From the NCBI GenBank assembly GCA_002310175.1, contig DBYG01000037.1:12599-32909 (forward strand): a DNA stretch of 20,311 nt. The letters are read 5' to 3'. Made by a program: the position numbers and the translations under genes. The notes beneath the pieces were generated by a model that searched no databases, was not told where the DNA came from, and saw only the letters and a program-made list of their open reading frames with translations. The DNA comes from Bacteroidales bacterium UBA1192. GTDB lineage: Bacteria > Bacteroidota > Bacteroidia > Bacteroidales > Bacteroidaceae. Positions within the stretch are counted from its first letter, which is position 1; each line of letters starts with the position of its first letter. Below are positions 1-8,625 of this stretch, piece by piece.

Positions 1-111
1 CGGATTTTTTTATTGGAGGTACCTGGAACATTATACACAACAATCCATAGGATGTGTCAGATCGGTTTGACAGGTTCCCCATTAGAATAAATTCTTAAAC
101 AATAAATTGAA
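1..111. other. unassigned left edge
   Basis: This short edge segment cannot be assigned. One plus-strand frame is open from the window edge to a TAA at 88-90 and could be the tail of a gene converging on the esterase, but its translation resembles nothing I recognise. The other two plus frames close at 48-50 and 68-70. No hairpin with a U-tract is visible here. Confidence 0.3.
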
Positions 112-1278
112 TTATTTGAAAATCAGTTGTGCAAACTGATACAAACTGCGGCGCCAGGTATGCCACTCGTGGGCAGTGCCCTCCGAAATGTAACCTACAG
201 CTTTCACGCCCATATTGTTAAGAGCCTCAGCTGCCTCCATGACTCTGGGGTTCTCCTTGCTACCTGAGCTCATGAACACCAGCTTAGCTGTATTCTTGAA
301 ACCATTGGCTCCATTAACATCTTCGGGACTGATTGTGCCGCCGCTGAACATTCCTACATATCCGAACTTGGTTGGGTTGGCAAGTGTGATACGGCGTGTC
401 TGGCCACCGCCCATTGACAAGCCGGCCATTGCGCGATGCTGTGCATCGGTATAAACACGGTACTCTTTCTCAATGAATGGGATTATGTCGGTCATGAGAA
501 CAACTGAGAATGCGTCGTTGCTTCCTCCACGGCCACCTTGAGCTTGCTGCCCCTGCTGAGGTTGCTGCTGAGCGTACTGACCCACCAGATGAATGTTCTG
601 ACCCTGACCATAGTCCATAACGATGATGAAAGGAACAGCCTTTTTCTGGGCAATCAGATTGTCCATGATCTGGCCGGCGTGACCTTGGACAGACCAACCA
701 TACTCATTCTCAGCATTACCGTGCTGCAGGTAGAGTACAGGATATTTCTTGTTTGGGTTTTTGTCATATTCATTTGGTAGATACACATAGCAGTGACGCA
801 TGCTTTCAGTAGCCTTTGACCAATAATATTTTTCTTCAACTGAGCCCTGAGGTACATTCTTGACCTGCCAGAAATCCATATCATCTGATGGAATTTCTAT
901 ACCGCTTCCCCATCGGCCTGCGCCAAAGAATGAAACCGTTCCGGGGTCTGGCATAGCGGTGCCATCTACAATGAGCTGGTAATAGTGGAATCCAACATCC
1001 TGAGGGGCCGAAGTACCAGTCCATACACCATTCTCATCCTTGGTCATTTCATATCTGCGGCCCAAGTCTAATTGTACTGATGTAGCACCGGGAGCACGAA
1101 GTTGCACACGTACTGCACCCTGCGAGTTTACCATTGGATACTGTCTGCCCGGCTGGTTGGTAGCGTTGGGCTTAAAGTCTTCTACTGCGTCCGTAAATGA
1201 CGGCACAGTGTTGTTTCTCTGCTGTGCCGAAACGGAAACAGCTGCAAGCATCATGACAGAAAAGATAATTTTTTTCAT
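112..1278 (-). CDS. secreted CE1-like esterase (alpha/beta hydrolase, esterase D family) with N-terminal CBM48-like domain
   Basis: This is a 388-residue exported serine esterase, probably acting on acyl or feruloyl groups of plant polysaccharides in the periplasm or outside the cell. Residues 1-19 form a signal peptide ending SVSAQ. Residues about 50-130 resemble the Ig-like CBM48/isoamylase N-domain that precedes many Bacteroidetes xylan esterases. Residues about 145-388 are the alpha/beta hydrolase: the nucleophile elbow is GLSMGG with Ser288, and the likely catalytic histidine is His373 in AHEWHTWR. The acid residue is less clear, possibly in the SGSKEN segment near 338-343. A Q/G-rich stretch at about 235-252 is an unusual low-complexity surface loop. 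The gene stands alone, with the terminator of clpB upstream. Family assignment is firm; the substrate is inferred. Confidence 0.88.
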   Translation of the reverse strand: MKKIIFSVMMLAAVSVSAQQRNNTVPSFTDAVEDFKPNATNQPGRQYPMVNSQGAVRVQLRAPGATSVQLDLGRRYEMTKDENGVWTGTSAPQDVGFHYYQLIVDGTAMPDPGTVSFFGAGRWGSGIEIPSDDMDFWQVKNVPQGSVEEKYYWSKATESMRHCYVYLPNEYDKNPNKKYPVLYLQHGNAENEYGWSVQGHAGQIMDNLIAQKKAVPFIIVMDYGQGQNIHLVGQYAQQQPQQGQQAQGGRGGSNDAFSVVLMTDIIPFIEKEYRVYTDAQHRAMAGLSMGGGQTRRITLANPTKFGYVGMFSGGTISPEDVNGANGFKNTAKLVFMSSGSKENPRVMEAAEALNNMGVKAVGYISEGTAHEWHTWRRSLYQFAQLIFK

Positions 1279-1283
1279 TTCTT

Positions 1284-1291
1284 CAAAGATA
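1284..1291 (-). promoter_or_regulatory. candidate -7 element for the esterase gene
   Basis: On the minus strand this reads TATCTTTG, a perfect match to the Bacteroidetes TAnnTTTG element. It ends only five bases before the esterase ATG, so transcription from it would give an almost leaderless mRNA. No convincing TTTG -33 element is present, so the match may be chance. Confidence 0.35.
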
Positions 1292-1360
1292 AAAGTTAAT
1301 AATTGGTTCTACTAAAGTGCGAATATAGCAATAAAAGGAAAAAACAAATTGTAAAAATGA

Positions 1361-1404
1361 AAAAAAGACTCCGTCACCCAATTTATGATGAAGAAGTCTT
1401 TTTT
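1361..1404 (-). terminator. hairpin terminator of clpB (bidirectional form)
   Basis: AAAAAAGACT at 1361-1370 pairs perfectly with AGTCTTTTTT at 1395-1404, giving a 10-bp stem with a 24-base loop. On the minus strand the stem ends in a run of U just after the clpB stop codon. The A-stem/U-stem form could also stop plus-strand transcripts. It separates clpB from the esterase gene. Confidence 0.65.
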
Positions 1405-1418
1405 AACTTATGGTGTGT

Positions 1419-3566
1419 TCATTTGAATGAAATGTCATCGTTTAGAGCCGATGCAGTTATGGTTTTTCTGCTATCTATCTGTCCTGACAAAATCATTGTG
1501 GAGAGTTTATTAAGAAGCAAGGCTTGTATTGCACGTTTTACCGGACGTGCACCGAATTCCGGGTCATAACCGGCCTTTGATATCAGGTCTATAGCAGAAT
1601 CATCGACAGTCAGTCTGATTCCGTTTTCGGATAGCATTCGACATACACCTTGTGTCTGCAGAATGACTATTCGACGTATCTCTGATTCTCTGAGCGGCAT
1701 AAAAACTACTGTCTCATCAATTCTGTTCAGAAATTCCGGACGTATAGTTTGCTTAAGCAGATCAAGCAGGTATTTACGTGTTTCGTCCAACCACTGCCTG
1801 CGACTCTCATCGGTAGTTCCCACCTGTGCCGAGCGTTCACGAATGTAGTCACTTCCCATGTTGCTGGTCATTATTATTATGGTGTTCTTGAAGTTTACCG
1901 TACGACCTTTGTTGTCTGTAAGACGACCGTCATCAAGCACCTGCAACAGGATATTGAACACATCAGGGTGAGCCTTCTCAATCTCATCAAACAGCACCAC
2001 GGAGTATGGCTTGCGACGCACGGCCTCTGTAAGCTGACCACCCTCGTCATAACCTACATATCCGGGAGGTGCTCCTATAAGACGTGTCACTGAGAATTTT
2101 TCCTGATATTCACTCATATCTATACGTGTCATCAGCTTTTCATCATTGAATAGATACTCAGCCAGAGCCTTGGCGAGTTCCGTCTTACCAACACCAGTTG
2201 TACCCAGGAATATGAAACTTCCTATTGGACGTTTTGGATCCTGAAGGCCGGCACGGCTGCGGCGCACTGCGTTTGCAACCGCACTTATTGCTTCTTCCTG
2301 TCCCACCACGCGCTTGTGCAGTTCCTCTTCAAGATGTAGCAGTTTCTCACGTTCACTTTCCAACATACGATTTACAGGTATGCCAGTCCAGCGGGATACC
2401 ACTTCAGCAATGTCATCTGCGGTAACCTCCTCCTTGACAAGGGCACTGTCACCTTGCATGGAGTGGAGTTCTTCCTGAATCTTGACAATATCCTGTTCCA
2501 GTTCCTTAAGCTTGCCGTAACGGATCTCAGCTACACGGCCGTAGTTGCCGTCACGCTCGGCATTATCCGCCTCAATCTTGAGTTGCTCAATGTGCTGCTT
2601 GTCCTGTTGAATCTTGCCGACCAGAGCTTTTTCTGATTCCCATTTTTCACGGATAGCTTTCTCTTGTTTCTGCAGTTTATCTATCTCGTCATTCAGTTGC
2701 ATGAGTTTGACCGTGTCATTTTCACGATTGATTGCAGCACGCTCTATTTCGAGTTGTTTCAGACGTCGGGTTATTTCATCCAGCTCTTCCGGTACGGAAT
2801 TGCGCTCCATACGCAACTTGGCAGCAGCTTCATCCATAAGGTCAATGGCCTTATCCGGCAGAAAACGCTCTGTAATGTAGCGGTTGGAGAGTTCCACGGC
2901 GGCTATAACCGCCTCATCCATTATACGCACCTTGTGGTGATTTTCATAGCGCTCCTTGAGTCCACGCAGTATAGAGATAGAACTCTGCACGTCAGGTTCA
3001 TCCACCATTACGGTCTGGAATCGGCGCTCAAGTGCCTTATCTTTCTCAAAGTACTTCTGATACTCGTTAAGGGTGGTGGCACCTATGGCACGAAGATCAC
3101 CACGGGCCAGGGCTGGCTTAAGTATGTTGGCGGCATCCATTGCGCCTTCACCGGCACCTGCACCAACCAGAGTGTGTATCTCATCTATAAATAAGATGAA
3201 GTTACCATTGGATTGAATAACCTCGTTTATAACTCCCTTCAGACGCTCTTCGAACTCACCTTTGTACTTGGCTCCAGCTACCAGAGCACCCATGTCAAGT
3301 GAATAAACTGTCTTGGACTTAAGGTTTTCGGGTACGTCACCGCGTACTATACGCTGTGCCAGCCCTTCAATTATGGCGGTCTTGCCGGTTCCTGGCTCAC
3401 CAATAAGTATAGGATTGTTCTTGGTTCTGCGACTCAGAATCTGGAGAACACGTCTGATCTCTTCGTCTCTGCCTATGACAGGATCCAGCTTACCCTTGCG
3501 AGCCCGTTCATTCAGGTTTATGGCAAACTGTTCAAGGTTTTGCGGTTTGTTCTGATTGTATTCCAT
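1419..3566 (-). CDS. clpB: ClpB-type AAA+ protein disaggregase lacking the N-terminal domain
   Basis: This is a cytoplasmic ATP-driven disaggregase that works with DnaK to recover aggregated proteins. It has AAA+ module 1 (Walker A GEPGTGKT 56-63, Walker B LFIDE about 125-129, pore loop KYKGE about 100-104), a coiled-coil M-domain at about 255-375, and AAA+ module 2 (Walker A GTTGVGKT 455-462, Walker B LFDE 525-528, pore loop GYVG 502-505). The M-domain makes it ClpB rather than ClpA or ClpC. It has 715 residues, whereas family members usually have about 860: the Clp_N repeat domain is missing and the protein starts just before the first AAA+ module. An in-frame TAA at 3582-3584 lies 15 bases upstream of the ATG, so the N-domain is not hidden by a wrong start. 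The gene is monocistronic, with an inverted repeat upstream and a terminator downstream. Confidence 0.95.
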   Translation of the reverse strand: MEYNQNKPQNLEQFAINLNERARKGKLDPVIGRDEEIRRVLQILSRRTKNNPILIGEPGTGKTAIIEGLAQRIVRGDVPENLKSKTVYSLDMGALVAGAKYKGEFEERLKGVINEVIQSNGNFILFIDEIHTLVGAGAGEGAMDAANILKPALARGDLRAIGATTLNEYQKYFEKDKALERRFQTVMVDEPDVQSSISILRGLKERYENHHKVRIMDEAVIAAVELSNRYITERFLPDKAIDLMDEAAAKLRMERNSVPEELDEITRRLKQLEIERAAINRENDTVKLMQLNDEIDKLQKQEKAIREKWESEKALVGKIQQDKQHIEQLKIEADNAERDGNYGRVAEIRYGKLKELEQDIVKIQEELHSMQGDSALVKEEVTADDIAEVVSRWTGIPVNRMLESEREKLLHLEEELHKRVVGQEEAISAVANAVRRSRAGLQDPKRPIGSFIFLGTTGVGKTELAKALAEYLFNDEKLMTRIDMSEYQEKFSVTRLIGAPPGYVGYDEGGQLTEAVRRKPYSVVLFDEIEKAHPDVFNILLQVLDDGRLTDNKGRTVNFKNTIIIMTSNMGSDYIRERSAQVGTTDESRRQWLDETRKYLLDLLKQTIRPEFLNRIDETVVFMPLRESEIRRIVILQTQGVCRMLSENGIRLTVDDSAIDLISKAGYDPEFGARPVKRAIQALLLNKLSTMILSGQIDSRKTITASALNDDISFK

Positions 3567-3625
3567 AGCATTTGTTTTTATTTATTTACTATGGAACATG
3601 TTGCAATATGCGGACCATGTGCCCG

Positions 3626-3646
3626 TTTGTGACATTTTGTCACAAA
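3626..3646. promoter_or_regulatory. perfect inverted repeat upstream of clpB (operator or hairpin)
   Basis: TTTGTGACA at 3626-3634 and TGTCACAAA at 3638-3646 are perfect reverse complements separated by three T. The repeat directly abuts the stop codon of the upstream gene and lies 60-80 bases before the clpB start. On the minus strand it is not followed by a U-run, so it is not a classical terminator. It may be an operator for clpB or a 3'-protecting hairpin of the upstream operon. It differs from the CIRCE heat-shock operator. Confidence 0.5.
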
Positions 3647-5332
3647 TCAAAGCTGCTCGAGAAGCTGTGCTGCAAGTTCATCTCCAAGTTCCTTGGCTAT
3701 GGTTAGATGACGGCGGGCCTTTATCTTATCCTCGCGTCTCATGTAGCATACACCCATAAGACGCTGGACATCTTGTACATCAGGATATGCTCGTGAGAGT
3801 TCTTCAAGCAATGGAAGAGCTTCGTCATTCTGCCCTACGCGAAGCAGCAGGCTTGCATGTTCCAGGACCAGACTCGAATCACCGGGAGAAAGTGAACGTG
3901 CTTTTTCTATATCCATCAGAGCCTGTTCGAACATCCTGGCCTTGATTTCCACTTTGTGACGGTTCAGATAGAATGTGGAGTTCATGTTGTATGAACCGGC
4001 AAGTTCCTCATATTGGTTATAGTCTATGACTGCCTCACGATTAAGACCGGCCTCCTCCTTGAGGATGGCCCGCTCGAGCAGAACCTGTGCTGCCCTTGGA
4101 GGAATGGGGGTGCCTAGTTTTATTATGACGCTGTCAAGCAGTGAAATGCCCAGTTCCTGACTGTCTGCCATATTGCGGCTCACATAGTATGAGGTGAGGT
4201 ATGTGTCGGCTGATGCGATATCGGAATTGTTGACCTTGACAAAGCTGTCGTAAGCCTCTCTGTATCTTTCCATACTGTAAAGGATATTGCCGCGAACCTG
4301 ATGATAAACCGGTTCTGGATTGATGGCTATGGCTGCATCAATTTCGTTCAGTGCTTTGTCGTAGGTCCATTCTGAGGGATGTTGTAAGTTCCTTGACAGT
4401 GTGTTGAGTATAATGTTAGCATAATCGCAATGGAAACGGTCTTTCTCGTCGGTTGAAGCTATGGCTTTGTCAATCATGGACAGTCCTTCGGCATACTGCG
4501 TTGAGTCAACCTCAAGGATGAGAAACGTACCCATGGCGAACAATCCGTCCGGGCTGCCGGGAAACTGTTCCAGAAACTGTTCGTGAAGCTGGCGGCATTC
4601 AACCATTGACTTAACACCACGTAACATCATGATATATGCCAAAGCCTGATCCTCCTCAGTTGGCAGGGCTGTCTTTATCTTGAGGTCCTGGTAAGTCTTG
4701 GTCTCCCTGTCAAGTGCAGAAATGACTATGTCAGTCACGTATGATGATTCAAGTGCGTATGTCAGTGTGTCACCATCGCTTCCCCGTTGGACGATACCTG
4801 CCACTCGACCCTGTGAGTCAACTACGGGGCATTCGAGTAGATCATTGTCCCATGGAATATTCAGTGTGTAGTAGCTGTGTCCGCCGGATATTGTCTTTAT
4901 CTCCTTGATGCTGGCTTGGATGGGGGTAGATCCGTATGGAAGGATATAGACATTGTCATCATTCGCCGGTTCCCGGTCTGATGTGGCGAGTGATGAGAAT
5001 TTCTTGTCAGGACGGACTCTGAAACGTATCACGTCATAAATGTCATCAGCACCAAGTATGATTTCCACCGGGCGGGTAATGCCCTGACCGTCGATTGTCA
5101 CCGCCTTCACTGCTCCGGAAAGGACACTATGACCGGAAATTCCAGTTCCGTTACTATCAGTAAAAACCCCGTGACTCCTGGCTGTTTCACGGCCATTATC
5201 ATCATAAGCAACAATCTCGAACGTTGCTTTCCGTGCGGACTTGAACCATTTGGGCGTCTTGGCATGAGCTGATGCCGGTAAGAGAGACATTATCAGCACT
5301 ACTATCAGTATCCTGTACCTCTTAATACTCAT
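3647..5332 (-). CDS. secreted trypsin-fold pseudo-protease with C-terminal TPR repeats
   Basis: This 561-residue exported protein has a signal peptide at 1-24 (cleavage after SAHA). Residues about 33-205 resemble a trypsin/HtrA fold: GHSVLSGA (His68) matches the histidine segment and DDIYDVIRF the aspartate segment. Where proteases carry GNSGGPLVD, this protein has DLLECPVVD at about 164-172, so the catalytic serine is replaced by Leu166 or Glu167. It is therefore probably not an active serine protease. Residues about 220-561 are helical tetratricopeptide repeats, for example the segments around 270-300, 330-380 and 470-555. The gene is last in the dnaN operon and its start overlaps rlmB by 11 bases. 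Function is unknown; a periplasmic scaffold or sensor role is inferred. Confidence 0.75.
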   Translation of the reverse strand: MSIKRYRILIVVLIMSLLPASAHAKTPKWFKSARKATFEIVAYDDNGRETARSHGVFTDSNGTGISGHSVLSGAVKAVTIDGQGITRPVEIILGADDIYDVIRFRVRPDKKFSSLATSDREPANDDNVYILPYGSTPIQASIKEIKTISGGHSYYTLNIPWDNDLLECPVVDSQGRVAGIVQRGSDGDTLTYALESSYVTDIVISALDRETKTYQDLKIKTALPTEEDQALAYIMMLRGVKSMVECRQLHEQFLEQFPGSPDGLFAMGTFLILEVDSTQYAEGLSMIDKAIASTDEKDRFHCDYANIILNTLSRNLQHPSEWTYDKALNEIDAAIAINPEPVYHQVRGNILYSMERYREAYDSFVKVNNSDIASADTYLTSYYVSRNMADSQELGISLLDSVIIKLGTPIPPRAAQVLLERAILKEEAGLNREAVIDYNQYEELAGSYNMNSTFYLNRHKVEIKARMFEQALMDIEKARSLSPGDSSLVLEHASLLLRVGQNDEALPLLEELSRAYPDVQDVQRLMGVCYMRREDKIKARRHLTIAKELGDELAAQLLEQL

Positions 5333-6062
5333 TGTTCCTTTGTTTTACTGTTTCGTATATCAATATACCGGCTGCTACGGAAACGTTAAGAGACTCTATC
5401 TGTCCCATGACGGGAATCCGGACCCACTCGTCACACAGTGCAAGATGTTCCTGTGGGATACCTTTATCTTCAGCGCCCATTATCAGACATATGGGACCTT
5501 CAAGGGGGGCAAGTGTGTAGTCAAGCTTTGCTTTCTCTGTTGCACCCACTATACGGATACCGCTATTCTTGAGGTATTTGATTGTAGATGCGATTTGGCT
5601 TTCGCGACAAACTGGAAGGACGTGAAGTGCTCCGGCCGATGTTTTGACGGCATCGGCATTGACACTAACGCTGTTTCTTGAAGGGATTATGATAGCATTC
5701 ACTCCGGCACACTCGGCAGTGCGGGCAATTGCTCCGAAGTTACGTACATCTGTTATACCGTCCAGCAGGACGAAAAAAGGTTCTTTTCCCTCTTCAAACA
5801 GGGTGGGGACGAGGTCCTCCACATGCTGGTATGTAACTGGTGCGATGAATGCTATCACACCTTGGTGGTTCTTGCGGGTTATGCGGTTAAGTTTCTCTAC
5901 CGGAACGCGTTGTACGGGTATGTCATATCCCTTTATGGCAGAGAAGAGTTCCTTGGAGAGTTCACCCTGAAGGTCCTTCTTTACGAGCAGCCGGTCAATC
6001 TCCTTACCTGCATCCACGGCCTCAATCACGGCCCGGATGCCGAATATCATTTCGTTTTCCAT
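5322..6062 (-). CDS. rlmB: 23S rRNA (guanosine-2'-O-)-methyltransferase RlmB (SpoU/TrmH family)
   Basis: This 246-residue SPOUT enzyme uses S-adenosylmethionine to methylate the ribose of a conserved guanosine (G2251 in E. coli) in the 23S rRNA peptidyl-transferase centre. The N-terminal RNA-binding substrate domain covers residues 1-78, beginning FGIRAVIEA and ending NHQGVIAF. The knotted catalytic domain has all three SpoU motifs: motif 1 DGITDVRNFGAIAR (Asn108, Arg114), motif 2 IMGAEDKGI at 194-202, and motif 3 IPVMGQIESLNVSVAAGI at 216-233. Its start overlaps the recN end by 16 bases and its end overlaps the next gene by 11 bases. The family is certain. RlmB is preferred over the related TrmH by its length and N-domain. 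Confidence 0.9.
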   Translation of the reverse strand: MENEMIFGIRAVIEAVDAGKEIDRLLVKKDLQGELSKELFSAIKGYDIPVQRVPVEKLNRITRKNHQGVIAFIAPVTYQHVEDLVPTLFEEGKEPFFVLLDGITDVRNFGAIARTAECAGVNAIIIPSRNSVSVNADAVKTSAGALHVLPVCRESQIASTIKYLKNSGIRIVGATEKAKLDYTLAPLEGPICLIMGAEDKGIPQEHLALCDEWVRIPVMGQIESLNVSVAAGILIYETVKQRNNEY

Positions 6063-7720
6063 TGTTCTACAAGTGATTTGGCGTTATCGAGAGCGGCTTG
6101 CGTGAGGCGTGCTCCGCTCATCATGGATGCTATCTCGTGAATTCTATCCTCATAATTAAGGATGGAAATCCGGGTATGGGTGGCATCATTGTCATCGGTC
6201 TTGTAAACCTTGTAATGAGTTATACCCATAGCAGCGATTTGTGGCAGATGTGTTATGGCAATAACCTGACGATTACCGGCCGACATCTGTTTCATGAGTA
6301 TGGCCATTTTCTCGGCTACAGCTCCAGAGACACCAGTGTCAATCTCGTCAAATATTACGGTTGGGAGTGTACGAACACCGGCAATAAGTGATTTGATTGA
6401 GAGCATGACACGGGCTATCTCTCCTCCGGACGCCACTGTCGACAGATCCTGCATAGGCTGTGACTTGTTTGCTGAAAACAGGAACCGGAGATTGTCGTGC
6501 CCGGTGCGGTCATATCCGTTGGAAGATGTGATATCCACCCCGAAACGGATGTTGGGAATTCCCAGTGGAACGAGAAGTTCCTCAATATCCCTTATGAGTG
6601 TTTCCGATGCTTTCCGACGTGATTCGGATAGTCTGTCAGCCGCTTTTTCCATATCTGAACGGGCATTGGCAGTTTGGTATTCCAGTGCCTTTATCTCTTC
6701 ATCAAAGGAGTCAGCACGATCCAGACGGTGGCGTAAATCCCGGGCCAGCTGAATGAGCTGCCCGATGTTGTCTTTACGGTGTTTCTTGAGCAATGAATAA
6801 ATCAGATCGAGACGACTGTTGACCTGTTCCAGACGCTGAGGATCGAAATATACCCTATCAATTGCGGTTCGTAGGGACTCTTCAATATCCTTGAGCTCTA
6901 TGAGGCAACTTTCGAGTCTTTCAGCAAACTCTTTTGCATCAGGGTAGTTCCTGCATACGGAGTTTAGTGCCTGCATTGCCTGTCTTATGGAACTAATGCA
7001 TCCTTCTCCATCGGTGTCCAGTATCCCGGAGGCGCGGAAGAGCTCCTGTTTAATCTCTTCTGCATGTTCCAGTATTTCGGACTCCTGTTCCAGTTGTTGC
7101 AGTTCTCCATCAGTCAGACGTGCATTTTCAAGACCTTCAAGTTGGAAGGAAAGGTAATCGTGATCAGCCGCATCGGTCTCTTTCATGGCTTTGAGTGACT
7201 CCAGCTCCGCGGATAGCTTTGACCAGTTGTCATAACATTTCCCGTAGGCAGCTTTCAGCTTTCCGTTGCAACCTATCGTGTCTATGGTTTCTATCTGGAA
7301 AGATTCGGTACCTATGGCAAGTGACTGATGCTGTGAATGTATGTCTATAATGTGATTCCCGAGTTGCTTGATCTGGGAAAGATTAACGGGCGTGTCGTTT
7401 ATGAATGCACGGCTCTTTCCTGATGCAGTCACTTCCCTGCGCAGTATAGTGTCATCCGGCCAAAAGTCCAGACCGTTGCTTTCGAAAAAATAATCCAGAC
7501 CATATTCTGATATGTTGAAATGCCCTTCAATAGTACATCTTTCTTTTCCCTGCATAATCTGCCTGGAATCAGCACGGCTGCCGAGCAAAAGGTTAAGGGC
7601 ACCTATTATTATTGACTTTCCGGCTCCTGTCTCACCGGTCATTACGGAAAAACCTTCCCTGAAATCTATATCAAGGTTGTCTATTAGAACAAAGTTCCTG
7701 ATGTGTAGTGATTTGAGCAT
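6047..7720 (-). CDS. recN: DNA repair protein RecN (SMC-like ATPase)
   Basis: RecN is a cytoplasmic SMC-like ATPase that is recruited to double-strand breaks and assists RecA-dependent repair. The 557-residue protein shows Walker A GETGAGKS at 29-36, a Q-loop region DIHSQHQ at 126-132, long coiled-coil arms at about 165-385 around a short central linker, the signature SGGEIARVM at 431-439, Walker B VIFDEID at 455-461, and THLPQI at 490-495. Length matches the family (E. coli about 553). It joins the upstream gene by a TAATG overlap at 7718-7722 and rlmB by a 16-base overlap, so expression is probably translationally coupled. No LexA-like operator is visible, as the gene has no upstream gap of its own. 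Confidence 0.96.
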   Translation of the reverse strand: MLKSLHIRNFVLIDNLDIDFREGFSVMTGETGAGKSIIIGALNLLLGSRADSRQIMQGKERCTIEGHFNISEYGLDYFFESNGLDFWPDDTILRREVTASGKSRAFINDTPVNLSQIKQLGNHIIDIHSQHQSLAIGTESFQIETIDTIGCNGKLKAAYGKCYDNWSKLSAELESLKAMKETDAADHDYLSFQLEGLENARLTDGELQQLEQESEILEHAEEIKQELFRASGILDTDGEGCISSIRQAMQALNSVCRNYPDAKEFAERLESCLIELKDIEESLRTAIDRVYFDPQRLEQVNSRLDLIYSLLKKHRKDNIGQLIQLARDLRHRLDRADSFDEEIKALEYQTANARSDMEKAADRLSESRRKASETLIRDIEELLVPLGIPNIRFGVDITSSNGYDRTGHDNLRFLFSANKSQPMQDLSTVASGGEIARVMLSIKSLIAGVRTLPTVIFDEIDTGVSGAVAEKMAILMKQMSAGNRQVIAITHLPQIAAMGITHYKVYKTDDNDATHTRISILNYEDRIHEIASMMSGARLTQAALDNAKSLVEQWKTK

Positions 7721-8625
7721 TATTGTGTCTTAATGGTATTCCAATCAGAAGTGAAAGACGGGTTGATGCGTGTGAGAAGGTCTGCCACCTTCTCTTTTTC
7801 TTTAACCATACCTTTGGTGTAGATGCTGAGAAGTTCGTTCTTCTTTATCTCAGTGAACAGGTCAGGTAGGGCCGATGTGCTTTTGGTCTGACGCGTAGCC
7901 GACAGCAGCTCCAGACTCTCTGTGATAGTGGCACGTCCACGGTCGGCATTGGCAGCCATGTCATCCAGACCTTTGCGGTGATACTTGTACTGAAGTTCAC
8001 GGAATGGGGCAAGACTTCCGTTCAGGTAGTCACTAATGATAGTGTAGCGGCTCGTGTTGGTATCGAAAGAGCGCCATCCCGTTCCAAGTGACTGGGAACT
8101 GGCTGCAAGTGACTCTGCCTGTCTGAGTATGTCGGTGCCACCGTTGAGTGACATCGTGTCGAAATCAAGGCCGATTATTAGAAGGCTGTAGTAGGCGAGT
8201 ACTGCCACCAGATTGTTGTTCACGCTCCCTGGAACGTAATCCAAACGGTCCTGTTCTGTGTAGGCGAAATCCACGCTGGGATCACGGAAGTTGAACACGG
8301 TTGTGTAATAGGAGGAGTTATAGACAGGTCTGTTGCTTTGGACTATCAGCTCGCACTCCATCTGACCGGTAGATTGGTCATATTTGTTAACGGTAAAAGT
8401 AAATACACATTGGATGCGTTCGTTCTCTGTAAAATGGTAATCAGTCCATGACTGGTTCCTCAGCAGTTCCTGAACTGCATTCTGCAGGGAGGTGAATATG
8501 CTTCTTTCCGTTCCCTGAATCTTGGAGATATTGAAGGATACCTGTGCATCAAGTTCTTGCGCCTTAAGACCGGATGGCATTATGAACAACAGGAACATGA
8601 TGAAGAGCTTTGCAAGTTTCTTCAC
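7720..8625 (-). CDS. candidate internally initiated product: secreted DUF4835 protein
   Basis: A GTG codon at 8623-8625 sits exactly where a free-standing DUF4835 gene would start. It would give fMet-KKLAKLFIMFLLFIMPSG, with signal peptidase cleavage after GLKA and a mature protein starting QELDAQVSFN. A purine-rich AAGAGGAG lies about 14 bases upstream. ATG codons at 8598 and 8580 are further options. In other Bacteroidetes this family is a separate exported protein of about 300 residues beside coaBC; some annotation pipelines link it to type IX secretion as PorD, which I recall but cannot verify here. Whether this product, the fusion, or both are made cannot be decided from the sequence. 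Confidence 0.4.
   Translation of the reverse strand: MKKLAKLFIMFLLFIMPSGLKAQELDAQVSFNISKIQGTERSIFTSLQNAVQELLRNQSWTDYHFTENERIQCVFTFTVNKYDQSTGQMECELIVQSNRPVYNSSYYTTVFNFRDPSVDFAYTEQDRLDYVPGSVNNNLVAVLAYYSLLIIGLDFDTMSLNGGTDILRQAESLAASSQSLGTGWRSFDTNTSRYTIISDYLNGSLAPFRELQYKYHRKGLDDMAANADRGRATITESLELLSATRQTKSTSALPDLFTEIKKNELLSIYTKGMVKEKEKVADLLTRINPSFTSDWNTIKTQ

Noticed and set aside
10..90. Plus-strand gene tail at the left edge
   Set aside because: The open frame is too short and unlike known proteins to support a call; it is noted only as a possibility.
2664..3194. Plus-strand open frame of 176 codons inside clpB
   Set aside because: It lies wholly within a clearly conserved ClpB frame on the other strand and its translation looks like no protein family.
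3626..3646. Classical Rho-independent terminator of the dnaN operon
   Set aside because: The hairpin is perfect, but no U-run follows it on the minus strand.
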